Below are positions 40,681 through 54,600 of a stretch of DNA of 64,000 bases, in pieces. The DNA comes from Sclerodactyla briareus (Eukaryota; Echinodermata; Holothuroidea; Dendrochirotida; Sclerodactylidae): contig JAODTK010003732.1 of NCBI GenBank assembly GCA_026419785.1, positions 124,001 to 188,000 on the forward strand, written 5' to 3'. How positions within the stretch are numbered: the stretch's first letter is position 1; each line of letters starts with the position of its first letter. A program made the position numbers and the translations under genes. A model generated the notes under the pieces. It ran no database searches and was not told where the DNA came from. It saw only the letters and a program-made list of their open reading frames with translations.

Positions 40681-43600
40681 ACGCACTCCTGGAACCCCGG
40701 GATGGTCCGTCAATGACCGTAGGTGCGGCGAACTTTTCGAAATGCGTAGACACACCTTGCGTCAAAGTAGCACGGAAAATGCTAAAATGGCGTACCGCAA
40801 GCAAGCAAATTGCCTTCTATTGCTCATTCAGCGCACGTTCATCTTATTGCATGGATGTGTTTTCTCTCCCTCTCTTTTCGTCGCGAGGAGCTTGTGTTTA
40901 TCTATGCAAAGCAATCGCAGCGTACTTGGACACGTATCCGTCAATTCAACATATGGAACTCTAAAGCTAGGTGTCTGACAATTATTAATCACACTACACC
41001 GAGTTCCCAAAAATGCTGTACGTGGGTGGGGTCTATAGTGCTGAACGCCCGGGTGCGAGAATAGGAAGTCGCCGGAGTAGGGGTTGTTTAAAACATGCGT
41101 TTGAGACAAAAATCATCAGCTGGCCATTCATGTCGGGGGCCGGGGTAGGGGGGTTGAAAGGGGGGTATCGCCTGATGACGATGCCATCGCCATTGAAAAC
41201 CGTTCGAGCATATCGGAAGGACGGTACACATGCATGCTTCCTTTCAGAACGGTTCGAAATTTAAAAAAGTGGATGGAATGATGTTTCGTAGATGAGTCAG
41301 GTAAAGGTCCTATAAGCCCGGTTAGTTACTTGAAATCGGTATACACTCGTGGTTGCGGTTGCGCCCCTGCACATGCGTTGACAATTCGCTATTGCTATCT
41401 TTTTGAATTGCATTAACTGCTCGAGGTTAATAAATTGCTGACAGAAAATACATTTAAATCCCCTCTTGGGGTCTCCACATCACACTATTTGTACAGTAAG
41501 TATAACGCTTCCATCGCTAACGATTCTGAGGAGGTTATATGAAGTATAGAAGTTTGATGTGATTATGAACGGGGATTATTATGACCGATGGGTAGGCGTT
41601 GCCGTACGCACAGTAACAATAGATATTGGTTGAAATGCATCTGTCTCGGGTGCAGTGCGGGGATAACTCTACAATGATGGTTTTTTTTTTTTTTTTTTTT
41701 TTTAAAACAAAGTGACATGAGGAAGGGCGAACCCATAATTGCCCAAACAAAAAGGCAACCCCCAAGCACAAGAAATGAAACTAAAAGAAAGAGGAAGAGA
41801 TCGAGCTTGTTGTGTATTCTACTTCTTGAACCGCTGGGAGGGCAAAATCAGGAGGAAATACATCCCGAGGAAGCCTATTCATGGCACGCGAAGTGCGAGG
41901 AAAAAAGGAGCGTGCATAGGTTCGGTGCGATTGACGTGGAAGATGAAACCGAAACGGGTGGCGGGAAGAGAAGGCGAGTATGGCGAGAGTAACCTCGAGT
42001 TAAAGAGGAACACGTCATCCCAAGCTCAGAAAGAACATGACAAAAAGTAACGGTAAAGGAGGCAGAAAGATGATACAGATCTGCGAGGGATTTAGAGATC
42101 AATGAGGAAGGGTAAGATGATCATCGTTGATGGCCGAATGGCCCTTGTCTCTGGATACGATCCAGGACTCCCCAGAGAGGAGGATTGGCGACGAATGCCC
42201 TCACCCCCAATATGGCAACATATTCCAATTAGGGAGCGAATTTGGGCTGGTAAAGCAGAAGGAAAAGCGTGAGATGTTGGGGGTGTGGTGAAGTATTTCC
42301 TTGTTCGGATAAGAAGAAGCCAACTTTGAGAAGCAGGAGTTAGCGATTAGACTTGATATGGGGGAGTTCCAGGTACAGGTTGTTGCTGATTCCATACCAA
42401 GGAGATTAAGAGAAGTAGAATGAGGGAGGATCTGGTCAGCCATGAAAATAGCTGGTGCATCAGATACACAAACGCCGACCAGAAAATCAGCAAGGTCGGA
42501 GTTTTAGATTGTGGAAGGGAACCAGATTAGGCAGTGCCCCAGTGCAAAAATAAAATGAAGATCTTTGTTCAGCTGATTGGCACCTAGAACGGTGGTAGAC
42601 AAAAATAGTTCCGCTTCCGGGGGAGAGGAAGCACAGATGAGTGGTGAAGGGTAGAATCATCAGCAAATGAGTTAATACTATAGGAAGTAGAGCTAGAAGA
42701 TCATTGATAAAAAATGAGAAACAGGGTAGGAGAGAAAAACACAAACTTGAGGAAACACCGCATGATACGGAAGGTCTCGGAGAGGGCACCATCAACCCTA
42801 ACAGAGATAGAGCGACGGTAAGAAAATGGCAGTCAAGAGGTTAGAAGGGGGATGAAACCAAATGAAGTTAATTAGGCAAGGAGTCCGGCGTGCCAAACAC
42901 GGTCAAGGGCCTTAGAGATATCAAGGGCAATAGCCATACTTTCACGAAAAACTCAATGGCTTGGGGCCACTCGATGGTGACAAAGATAGTGGTCCCCGTA
43001 GATCGCCTGCCGGGGAAACCATACTGGTGTCACTGAGAGAGAGTGAACTCAAGAAAGAGCCAAAAACATGCTTGTTTACTATGTTTCCATAGCTTGGAGA
43101 GGACCGAGGGTGATGGCAAGCGGCCTGTATTGGAGGGGTTGGAGTTGTCACCCTTTTTAGGACTGGGCAGACATGAGCATGTTTCCACACAGAAGGGTTA
43201 GCATCCCCATAGAAGAACAAAGGCGGTTGTAAAGCTTGCTAAGGATAGCGCACAAGTTCGGGGGGCCCAGTTCGGGGCAGGCACACTTCAGGAGGGACTA
43301 TAGGCGGAATGCCTCAGGACCAGATGCTTATCCTAATGTCTAAAATGGTGTTTGGCGGACCTGCGAGTTAAGTGAAAACAAACATCCAAGATCGTTTCAC
43401 AAAAGCTGCAACGAGGAGGGGATGAGCATCTGTGTTAATCGTGGAATTAGAAGAGAATAGATCGGCAAAAGTATTAGATTTAGAGGTGAATCATATCCAA
43501 AGAGCCATCAGGTTTGGGACCAGCGGAGGGAAGTGGGAAGTACAGAAGTTCTGGGGACACAGATTTGGCCAGCGACCCAAAATAAACGACTACCAGAAGG

Positions 43601-45512
43601 GCAGGATGAAGTTTATTAGCCATACGTGGAAATGAAAGAGTTTTTTGCCTCGTCGATAGTCTCAGAGCACCACATTAAGAGCAGTAACACTAGCCTGACG
43701 GGAATCAGGTGAAGGAGAAGGTAGCCCAAGCTCGAAAAGTAGGTTCTCCCTGGACGGCAGTAGTACATGATGGTGGAACATGAACGGGTGATTGAAGAGG
43801 AGTGATCTAAGTGTAGGAATACAAGTGTTAATTTCTACAAGGAATAATTTCGACTAGACAGAAGAAGCAGAGGTGGTAGCAAGGGGTCATCTGAGAGGTA
43901 GTTTCATCCCAAGGGAAGACTGAACAAAAAAATCCCGAAGACCAAACCAGACAGCATTGGAGTAGTTCAGAGTTTTGCCTTTGGTGGGAAGCTTGCATAT
44001 AGGAGTTAGATTGCTGAGACAGGGTTAATGAGGCAAGGGTCAGAGGAGCCAATAGGGGCAGAGGCAGTTGCTGGACTGTAAAGAAGGGGCTGAGTAGTGA
44101 GAAAGAGATCAAACAAGTTAGCAGAGTCCCGAGGCCCGATCTGGGAGACGGGTGGGAAATTGATTGAGCTGGGTGATGAGACTATTGTAATAGCAAAAGA
44201 CTCAGCTCGACACTCAGCTCTATCAGAAGCCGTTAGAGTGTATGAGCCATTCTGCGTTATGCACAATGAAATCACCCACCAGTATAGCAATTTACATCTT
44301 ATATCGTTGAATTAGTAATTCAACAGCAGAGGGGAGAGATGCGAGAAGAGAGCTCGTGATTATTACAATTGGGGCGAACGGTTAAACACAACCGAAACAC
44401 CTTAGTCAAGAGAGGAAGAGAGACTTTGAGCCAGAGAAGTTGAAAAGTTGGGGAAAGTCGTCCACACAGAGAATCAATCAGAAAGGCGGTCTTACAGGGA
44501 TGAGGGCGTGGACAAAGGCGCACACTCCAAGCCTTTAAACATGGAAAACAATCCTGAAGAATATAGTTGGGACACTGGAAGGTGTAAATCAAGAGGTGTT
44601 TTAATCTGTGTTTCAGTTCAAAAAAGTAGCTGAGGGAGGATGCTGAGCCATGAGGGAGTTGGTGGAATGGTTGAGATTGCGGTGGAGGACCGAGTAATTC
44701 GCGCGAACGGAAAGAGAAAGGGAACAAAGAGAACCAGATGTCACGTGAGGGCTGCAGTAGGTGTAGTATGAGAAACTGAAATAACCATGACAAGGTAGTA
44801 AGAAGGGAGGGGGGGGGACAAAGGTAGGGCAAGGGGAAAACCACGGCAGCAAGACACCAAAACAAAGGACAATGACTAATTCGGAGAGCACGGACCTCGA
44901 GTGGGCACCTCGAAACAACCGACATAGGGTGACACCTAGTCGCGAACTAGCAGAGGAGGGGGGTGCTCGGGAGTTACGTCCAGATGGGGAAAAAAAAAAA
45001 AAAAAGGCAAGCTTCCACAGGCGCTACCCCGGGGTTTGGGCCTCTGCCACTATCTGACGGCAGTCCTTGCAGCGCAACGACTCCACCTGGATGCCTCATG
45101 CACAGAAAAAAGAACCCCCATGGTATCAGGCGGAAACCCGGGTGGGTAAACACAGGACCTTCCAGGGTCCTCAGAAGAAACGGCAACCGACCCCGAGATC
45201 TTGGAATGATGCACAATGTTACAGGCAAAGGGCCTGAAATGGCATAGAGCAGCACTAAAGGGCAACCCAAAGGGTCAGCGGTGGTACCTCCCCGGGCGGC
45301 AAAAAAAGAGGTTGCCTACCACCTACCACCTGCGCGCATGGGAGCATTGAGAGACACTAGTGTATATTTAACGGAACATCAGCTGCGAATAAAAATTAAA
45401 ATTTGTCTCAAAGCTAGAGACACAAAAAAAAAATTGCAAAGCCTTTTTCCACGGCTGCTCTACTTCTTCAGCAATTCGGAAAACTCAAACGTGATAATTC
45501 GATAATATCGTT
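40681..45512. repeat. D1 repeat block, copy B (interrupted by LINE)
   Basis: Segments 40681-41676 and 45339-45512 are contiguous in copy A (around 39400). The gap is the Jockey-like LINE. On the left the copy reads CTACAATGATG and on the right GCGCATGGGAGCATTGAGAG, where copy A has ACAATGATGCACGCTTTGG then AGCCTTGAGAG. Confidence 0.85.
41677..45338 (-). mobile_element. Jockey-type LINE, 3.66 kb, poly(A) tail at 41680-41703
   Basis: The minus strand starts near 45338 and ends in a poly(A) tail (T run at 41680-41703). Allowing frameshifts it encodes an endonuclease with GVCAFV, LLWLKVSLPLLTK, NCNNHEL, ILVGDF and ANLFDLFLTTQPLLYSPA, then ASAPIGSSDPCLI with D where the family has DH. The reverse transcriptase follows: WKHAHVCPVLK, ALDISKALDRVWHAGLLA, ISVRVDGALSE, SPTLFLIF and SFADDSTLH (FADD at 42667-42656). 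The C-terminus has PRTSRAMNRLPRDVFPPDF. Domain order and tail fit the Jockey superfamily. The catalytic motif is intact although frames are broken by indels of the same kind as in host genes. Confidence 0.92.
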
Positions 45513-47040
45513 AAATCAATCGAGCTATTGCCTTATCTTTTTCAATTCATTAATGCTCGAGGGGAATAACTTGCTACAGAAAGAAAATTTTTAATCCCCT
45601 CTGGGGTTATCCCACACCACACTATTTGTACAGTCAGTCATAGCTCCCTCGCTAACGAATTATGGGCAGGTATATGAATGGTTTTGATGTGATCTGAACG
45701 GGGTGGTTATTATATGCGACTGGTTGGGTTGCCGTACGCACATTAACAATCAGATATTGGTTGACATGCAATCTGTCCCGGCTGCAGTGCGGATAGACTC
45801 AAAATGATGAGCGCATCGACATGAGGACCCTAGTGTATATTTACGGAACATCAGCTTGAGAAGAAAAAAGTAAAATTGTTTCAAAGCTAAGCCAAAAAAA
45901 AAAAAAAATTGCCAAAGCCTTTTTCAACGGGGCTCTACTTTCTTCAGCAAATTCGGAAACTTCCAAACGGCATAATTCGATTATTTTATCGTGGAACGGT
46001 TGTTTTGCAATATGAAACAGGTAATAATGGGTCTGAAAGTCAGCTTTACGTCTTGAGCAGTGCTAATTGCTCATATTCGGAGAACCCGTTAAATATTTTG
46101 TCGATTTTTTTTTTTACCGAGTTAACAGCTTAAGTTTGCTAATTGCTGCGTATGATTTCCCAGCATTTCCCTGGAGGGAGTACCACGTCTGTCCGGGTTT
46201 CTGCAAGATTTAACGACTCTTCACACTTCGCCGTATGCTCGGTTCTCCCGGTAATAATTTCGCTAGGTATATAAGTTATATGAATGTTTAATGTATTCCC
46301 GAGCCACAACTCGACTCGACATCATTGCTATGCACGCACTAACAATCAGTGGACTTCGCACTGCAGACACATATCGGATCATTGGCTTGTTGTTGCCGAA
46401 TAATGGGCCGGAAAAAACAACAAATCTAAGTGTGCTTACCCTGAATTGATTTGGTGAAACGTTTGTTCGAGTCCGGGGTCGAATTACTCAACTTGACTGC
46501 TTGACTTGCGAGCGAGAGAGTGGTTTGGTGCCCTCCGGACACATTTCTGGATCTATTTGACTCAGGTATTCTCATCGTCAGTATAGTAGAGTGTGATTCT
46601 AGAGCCAATTCGGCACCGACCTCAACATGCAACGGAAGCAACGTGTGAATGGAGCTGCAACATCACCAACCAGGCAGGTAATCAAAAAATGAAAATGCCG
46701 CATCGAAAATGATAATTGATCATAAAATATCCATCACGAGCGGGTGGTAGACTAGACAGTGAGTGTTAAATTCGGAGTTGGTGATAAAAGTATGATCAAA
46801 TGAAACTGAAAATAACCTGCCAATTCGGTTATTCTGATATCGCGGACGGGTACGTTCCGATTCGGACTCGACCACTCTGAGAATGGACAAACGACTAACG
46901 ATAGGCGTAACATAGTTTCAATAGAGGCCAATCTTTCAAATTTGCTTTTAGTTGATGTATTAATCGATATTAGTAAACCAAATTCAGCGTTCGGGAATAT
47001 GTGCATACCCAAACTCGCCTTTAATTTTAGGAGAAATGTG
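45513..47040. repeat. D1 repeat block, copy C (partial)
   Basis: At about 45513 the sequence jumps back to the equivalent of 39105 in copy A (CGCTATTTGCTTATC / GAGCTATTGCCTTATC). It then runs through the same order to the equivalent of 40665, with CCCTCTGGGGTTATCC, GTTGACATGCAATCTGTCCC, GGTAATAATGGGT and TGCATACCCAAACTCGCC. A and C are the longest matching pair. Confidence 0.8.
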
Positions 47041-47049
47041 TTTTGTGAC

Positions 47050-48310
47050 CATTACTTGTGTGATGATTGATGATGATTTATTGGCCAACAAATATACAAC
47101 AAATACATGTACTATATGGATGCTACCAAGGATTAACACATCCAAGTAGAATACTTATTCAATGTAGTCCTTGTATAATAAAAACAATTGAACAATTCGA
47201 CAAGCAACAAAACCAAAAACTAGATAATTATCCATACCCTTAACAATTACCACCCCATAAACTCCATCAACACGAGCAAGCTTAGCCCATAAATATGGTC
47301 CTAACCATGGGATTCAAAAGATTACAGTACTGCATGTTAATACGAAGAGGTAATTCATTCCAGTCGGAGACTTGCAGTCAGTAACAAAAAACTACACTCT
47401 TTCCAAAGCCCTTTTACTCTAGGAACAACGCAGAGGACCTTACATAGCTCTAGTAGATAAGTTATGGAAAATACCAACCATGGTTCATATCTGTGAGATA
47501 ATCAGGGGCTACGTCAGATACTATATTCTGCATATGATACAGTTTCAGCTGCACCACTCTATACTCTACTGAAAAAAGAACAGCCAGTTTAAACTGTTCA
47601 GGATCAATGTGGACCGAGGCGGGGAACATTCAAAAATGAAACCTAAACAATTTTATTTTGCATACTTTAACGTGCTCATTTTATGGGAGGCACCTGTTAC
47701 CATGAAGAGAAAGGCATAATCAAAATGACATTGATATCAAAACGGAACAGTTAGTTTCTTATGTCTGTATCAAAATTTCTACCATTTCGATATAGGAATT
47801 CAGTCTACTTGAACTCTTTTGCAAAATATTCTTGACAGCATTCGCCAGATAACGACTATCTAGCGTGAGTACCCAATATGAAATATTGTCACAGGACTGA
47901 ATCATTTAGCCAAAACATTGAGACATCTAAATTGATTTTACTTCTTGCAGGCGGGTCTTGGAAACAAAGAGGAATAGACGAGTTTACCCCAAATGTAGAG
48001 ATAATTGTTATCTATCAACCAGTTAACTGATCGATTCAGCTCACACATAAGTATTCACCTATTAAAAGAGGTTTTTTTCCAGATACCAATAAAAACTGGT
48101 CATCTGCATAAAGCAGAAAAGGTTACAGTTGACAGCTGCTGGCATATCATTTAAATAATATGAGCAGAGAAGGGGCTCTAGTATGGAGCCTTGCGGAACC
48201 TCACAGGATATGATCCTAGCATCTGATAAGGTATGATCTATATCAACCACTTGCGTTCTGTGGAAGATATGAATGGGAACACTGAAATTTCCATTTTGGG
48301 AGGAGGCGAA
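47050..48310 (-). mobile_element. LINE relic (Jockey-like reverse transcriptase), minus strand
   Basis: The minus strand reads HTLSDARIISCEVPQGSILE (PQG block near 48190), LNDMPAAVNCNLF and, one frame over, YADDQFLLVSGK (YADD at 48110-48099). Further 3' is VVPRVKGLWKE near 47410 with a W-NELPLR-like segment. This matches the 3' half of a Jockey-like LINE. The 3' side ends near 47050 in (ATC)n-like sequence. The 5' end is truncated at about 48310. Many frameshifts and stops; inactive. Confidence 0.85.
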
Positions 48311-49555
48311 ATGTGTTTTGTGAACCATTTACTGTGGGAAATCCACTAGTTGGCCAACTGCAAACTGGGGGTGGGGATATTCCGAGCACCAGAAGAAAAA
48401 ACATTGAAGGATACGTAAACACCCCTAGAGGGGCGACACCTCGGTGCACTCATTGCTGGATCACTCGCACAAATGAGTACCACCAGAGGGTACCCCTCAG
48501 TAGATGGTCTACCACACAATAGTACCATAGCAACTGGTGCCATGGCAACCAGCCACAGAAAATATAGGTGAAATAGCAAATGGACAACAAAAATCTCATT
48601 CAGGCATTCGGGGGACGATGAAATAATGAAAAAACGCTGATTAGTTCTATTGGGATTTTTGCTCATCGTCTCATCTTGGAAACATAGACTTACCAATACG
48701 ATCTGGGCGTGAGGACGGGGCGTGGGATGCGGCCGTTCCCCAGTGGCAACAAAAGGTGGTTTCTTACCGAGAAAAAAAAATCCGGCCTTGAAGGGGCCAG
48801 AAGTCGAGTTTCTAGCTTAAGTATAGGTACGACGTTGGGTGGTTAATACCTGAACAGTTGCCATTGAGGCTACGATGATGCGATCGTATTGGTATATAAG
48901 CAATCTGGTAATATCTCAATAACCTACGGTATATAGTGGGGTATTAACAAGTAACGAGATACTGTGTTCTGTGATCTAATGTAATACATATTCCAACCCC
49001 CAGCGAAACAATACGACTCGGAATTTCTCTCCGAGGACGGATATCCTGAAATCTACCCATTCCTTAGGCCTAACCAGGCCCACAAAAAAAACAGGCCTAC
49101 TACCTATACGGTAGTGACCGGGTATGCGGATTCGCACAATCAGCAGAAAGAGCCGGAAAGACTCAGATTCTGTAGATACGACCGGCAGACCGGATCGGAA
49201 AACTGCTGACTCATACGGGTTATAGGCTAGGATACCATAGATGCGAATGCAGTGTGCCGCAATAGGAACAAAAATCCCAGTTTGCGCAGATTTTTTTTAG
49301 AAGGGAGAGGGCCGTATATGATGAGTCACGAGCATAATTGATAGCAGCCTCAGTCAGCTGTGAAATGAAGAGGTACGCGTGCCGGCATGGTACTTTAGCT
49401 TACTCAGTGCTCGTTCCTTTTTTACAGAATATCTATTTACCGCTACGGAATCTGGAAACCCGATTTGCACGATCCGACATTTATGGAGTAATGCGCATCC
49501 ACCCTGATGGAGTTTCACTTTTATAGCAAGGAATCCATAGATGCAGTATGTGGTA

Positions 49556-49749
49556 CACTGTTAAAACTTTGGGCAAGTATTCAACAGCCTCAAAAGTTTG
49601 GCAAAAATTGACGCACTAATGTCAATCTATTGGAATGATGAGCGACAGGCTTCACATGAGATTTGTCCATTGATTGGTTTTACCCAACTTCGAGGTTGCT
49701 GAATACTTGTTGAACCTTTCAATATTTGCCCAACCTTTTTTTAACAATG
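49556..49749. mobile_element. MITE family M1, copy 2
   Basis: Left CACTGTTAAAACTTTGGGCA and right, reverse-complemented, ACATTGTTAAAAAAAGGTTG then GGCAAATATTG. Inverse orientation relative to the 31011 copy. Part of the D2 unit. Confidence 0.75.
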
Positions 49750-50290
49750 TTATGACTATGAGATAATGAGCTTCTCGGTTGGTTAACAACTGTATGATTA
49801 TGATGAGGAGGGAAACGGCCACCAAATAGGAAATTAAACGCTTCAGGAGGAAGATATTTCACGAATTGATTTCACAGGGATACTGAATACTGCCGACACA
49901 TCTGGAGGTGGTGACGAATATGGTGGAGGTGGTGTCAGTGTACGTTCGGGCCATCCTGCAATTTGGTACTATTTCAAGTCAAAGTGGTGATCGTTATTTT
50001 CTCCATTCTCGATAGGCCTATTACCGAATGCCTTTATATAACTTTTACAGCTTTCCGACGAGGTCGACAAATTATGAATCGAATTAACGAAGTTGCAACA
50101 ATCGAAATATCTGATAGAAAAGAACACACTTCTTTTCCTTTTCTTCTGACTCTCTAATATACCATTTTGTCCCTCTGCACTCCCTGCTTTCCCTTTCATC
50201 TAACTTCCTCTCTCGTTCTATGCCCTCTCCAAACTTTTTTGCCGACAGAAGAACTTGCCGACGACAGACAAATTGTTAGACGTGTCAACT

Positions 50291-50335
50291 CCCCCCCCCC
50301 CCCCCCCCCCCCACACACACACACTTGTTATACGC
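50291..50335. repeat. C22 run followed by (CA)n in D2 copy 1
   Basis: The equivalent run is C19 in copy 2 (53461) and C14 in copy 3 (55675). Confidence 0.9.
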
Positions 50336-51662
50336 TCATATACTACTGAGGTATTCGTTTCACTTTGATATAATTGCTAATAATTGTTGTTTATATGAGA
50401 GCGGTTGTGTTATTGTGCGTATAAGGGAAGGAGGAACGGAGGATGCTGCCATGCTCCGTCAGTTTCGTCAAAAGACACTAAATAACGATGGACATGTTAT
50501 TGAAGTAAGTGGTCCTGGGGTGTTTTCTGGTGATGGTGTAAATTCTTCATCATCATCTTCAACTCTGACTCTTCAGTAAGCTTGTGCCTGTTGTGTGCTT
50601 TCCCCTATGCAGTGATAACTACTAGTTGGTGTTTTGCATATACCAGACAAGACAAGAGAGACGAAAAAAACAGACCGTGAATCGTCAATGCACTCTCTGA
50701 TGTATACAATGATAACCAGCCTGCCAACGACTGGTCGGATTACATGGGGTACTTCGCTTGTGTTCAAAAACCTTCAAAGCGAACTCTATGGTTGTAGGTG
50801 ACCCGATCAGAATGTTTGTGATTCGCATACCTGGGAAAGGATCCCGGAACCCCCGAACTCCAGCGGAAATGTTCAGTTATAACAACCAACCGTTGATTGA
50901 TCCGAAAACATGTTGGGAAAACAGTAGGGAAGCTGGAACGAATAACAGTGATGATCGTGTCGGGGTAACGGCTTTAAATACTCCAATGTGAGCTAACATT
51001 TCTGCGTGACTTTTCACCTGCTGCCATGTATTGCGTATCACGGGGTAGCGAGCGTTCGGCAGATAATTACCTTTGACTGTATGCAGTAACCTCTTGACTT
51101 TAAATGAATACAAAACAAAAACAGACTTGTGTGGAGAACAGGCATACAAGTATCAAGTTATGGTATGTGTTGTCAATATAGAAATGATAAACCAATTGTT
51201 TTGGCATGTGTGGCTTCTATTTTGTTTGTCCTTCTCCCCACCGATTTGTAATAAATTAACGGCCAAACTTTGGTCCAAATTATTTTATTCCTGGGGTGAA
51301 CCGAGTCGCACGAATACATTGAGCAGTTCATTGTGATTGATCGTAACCGGAATAGCTGGCCTATTATTTCGAGACAATAGAAGTATTCTATTTACAGGTG
51401 GAATAAGGGGTAAGGGTGGTTACTTGAAACACAAATTGACAAACACATTCCAGACATATTGGTGTTCCGGCCAGAATCGCCCTCCTACCCGTCTGTTGAA
51501 ATAGGGCTAGCTGGAAGCTCGTTCAGCTGATTGTGCACGGGTCAAAACTGCACAATGTACCCCGTGACTGAAAAACACAGCAGGCATAAACATATACTTC
51601 AACTGTAAGACATGCTTAGTTGGGATCATGGTCAAGAAATAATCATTCGATAGTTCTTACCA

Positions 51663-54600
51663 CCACAATTATTCCATAGCAACTGTTGCCCATTACAAAC
51701 GCAGCAACAGAACATATAGGTGAAATATCAAACTGGCAACAAAATCCTCATTCGGCCACTTCGTGAACGATGCAATAATGAAAACGCTGATTAGCTCTAT
51801 TGGGGACTTTTTTGGCTTCATCGTCTCATCTTTGGAAACATACCTTACCAATACGATCAGGGCGTGCAGTCCGGGAGGGCTGTGGGATGCGGCGTCCCAG
51901 TGGAAACCAAAGTTTTGTTTCTTTCTTACGTCGAGAAACAAAAATCCGGCCTCTGAAGGCCTCAGTCGGTTTCTATCTTCAGTAATAGAGTACGCTTTGG
52001 TTGGTAATAACCCCTTGAACAGTATGCCATTGTCATTCTACGATGTTCTGATCGTTATGGTAATATCAGCAATCTGGTAATATCGCAATAACCTACGGTC
52101 TATAGTGGGTGTATTAACAAGTACTATATCCTGTGGTCTGTGATCTAATGTAATACATATCCAACCTTCCCCAAGCGACACATAACGACTCTGAACATTC
52201 ATCCTCCCGAGGGACCGGATATCCTGGCAATCTATACCCATTCCATTCTAGCTAACCAGGCAAAACAGCAATACTACCTATACGGTAGTGACCGGGTATG
52301 CGGATTCGCACAATCATCAGAAAGAGGCCGGAAAAGACTCAGATTCCTGTAGATACGACCGGCAGACCGGATCGGAAACTTCTGACTCATACTGGTTAAT
52401 AGTCTAGGATACCATAGAATTCGATGCAGTGTGCCGCCATAGGAAACAAAATCCAGTTTTGGCGCAGATTTTTTTTATAAGGGAGAGGGCCGTATATGAT
52501 GAGTCGGAGCAAATTGATAGCAGCTCAGCAGCTGTGAATGAAGAGGTACCGTGCCGGCATGGTACTGTACTTTAGCTTACTCAGTGCTCGTTCCATTTTT
52601 ATACGATATATCTATTCCCGCTACGGAATCTGTAAACCCGAATGTTGCCTCAATCCGACATTTATGGAGTAATGCCGCTATCACACTGTGGAGTTTTTCA
52701 CTTTTATAGCAAGGAATCCCATAGAGCGTATGTGTCACTGTTACAACTTGGCAAGTATTCAACACCTCAAATTTTTGCAAAAATTGACGCACTAATGTCA
52801 ATCTATTGGAATGCTGAGCGACAGGCTTAACATGAATTTGTCCATTGATTGGTTTTTACTCCAACTTTGCGAGGTTGCTGAATACTTTGTTGAACCTTTC
52901 AATATTTGCCCAACCTTTTTTTAACAGTATGACTCTGAGAAATGCACTTCTCCGGTTGGTTAAACTGTATGATAGGAGGGAAACGGCCAAATCGAGAAAA
53001 ATTAACCTGCTTCAGGAGGAATATATTTCACGAATTGGTTTTCACAGGGATACTGAATACTGCCGACACATCGTATGTGGTGACGCATATGGTGGAGGTG
53101 GTGTCCGTGTCCGTTCGGGCCTCTGCAATTTGGTACTATTTTCAGTCAAAGTTGGTGATCGTTATTTTCTCATTCTCGATAGGCCTATTACCGACTGGCC
53201 TTTTATATAACTTTTACGCTTTCCGACGAGGTCGACAAATTATGAAATCGTAATTACGAAGTTCAACAATCGAATATCGGATAGAAAAGAACACACTTCT
53301 TTTCCTTTTCTTCTGCTCCCTCTAATATACCTTTTTTCCCTCTGCAACTCCCTTCTGTCCTTTCACTAACTTCTCCTCTCCGTTTATTCTATGTCCCCTC
53401 TCCAAACTTTTTTGCCGAAAGAACTTGCCGAGACAGGACAATTTTGTTGACGTGTCAACTCCCCCCCCCCCCCCCCCCCACACCCACCACTTTTTATACC
53501 GCTCATATCTAACTGAGGTATTCGTTTCACTTTGATATAATTGCTAATATTGTTGTTTAGATGAGAGCGGTTGTGTTATTGTGCCTATACAGTGGAAAAC
53601 GTAGATGCGTCCCAATCTACCTTCAGTTTCGTCAAAATACCCAAATAACATGGATTTTATTGAATAGTGTCCTGGGGTGTTTTCTGGTGATGGTGTAAAT
53701 TCTTAGCATCATTCTTCAACTCTGACTCTTCAGTAAGCTTGTGCCTGTTTGTGCTTGCCTATGCATTGATAACTAAACTAGTTGGTGTTGCATATAACCA
53801 GAACAAGACAGACGGACGTAAAAAGACCGTTAAATCGTCAATGCACTCTATGATTTATACAATATAACCAGCCTGCCAACGACTGGTCGGATTCCAGGGG
53901 CTTCGCTTTTGTTCATAAACCATCAAAACGACTCTAGGGTTGTATGACCTCGATCAGAATGTATTGGTGCTTCGCTACCTGGGTCAAGGATCCCCGGGAA
54001 CCCCCCCGATAATCAGCGGCATCGTTCAGTTATAATACAACCAACGCGATGATTGATCCGAACAGGTTGGGAAACAGTAGGGCATGCGGAACGAATACAG
54101 TGATATCGTGATCGGGTAACCTTTAAATTACTCAATGTGAGCTAACATTTTCTGCGTGACTTTTCAACCTGCCTGCATGTATTGCGTATCACGGGGTAGA
54201 AGAGGTTCGCAGATAATACCTTGACTGTAAATGTGCATTAACCATCTTTTGAACTTTAACACCTGATCAAAACGAAAAACAGAACTTTTTGTGGAGAACA
54301 GCATACCAAGTATCAAGTTATGGTATGTGTTGTCAATACAGAATGATAAACCCCATTGTTTTGGCATGTTTGTTGTTCTATTTTTTGTTGTCCTTCTCCC
54401 CAAGATGTGGTATTAACGGCCACACTTTGTCCAAATTATTTTATTCCTGGGGTGAACTAGTTCGCACGCAACATTGAGCTTCTGTGATGATCGTAACCGG
54501 AATAGCTGGCCATATTTCGAGACAATATAAGTCATTCTATACATGTGGACTAAGGGGGTAGGGGTGGTTACTTGACACCAAACTTGACAACACCATTCCA

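Larger units (their letters stand above)
48523..51662. repeat. D2 tandem array, copy 1 (about 3.1 kb)
   Basis: Landmarks repeat in order in all copies: GTGACCGGGTATGCGGATTC (49118), the M1 MITE (49556), a C22 run followed by (CA)n (50291), GTATTCGTTTCACTTTGATA (50350), and ATTTTATTCCTGGGGTGAAC-type (51285). The spacing from copy 1 to copy 2 is about 3.14-3.17 kb. No coding content is recognised. Confidence 0.9.

Noticed and set aside
44320-44925. 201-codon minus-strand frame taken alone as a gene
   Set aside because: It is a frame-shifted piece of the 5' and endonuclease part of the Jockey-type LINE, not a separate gene.
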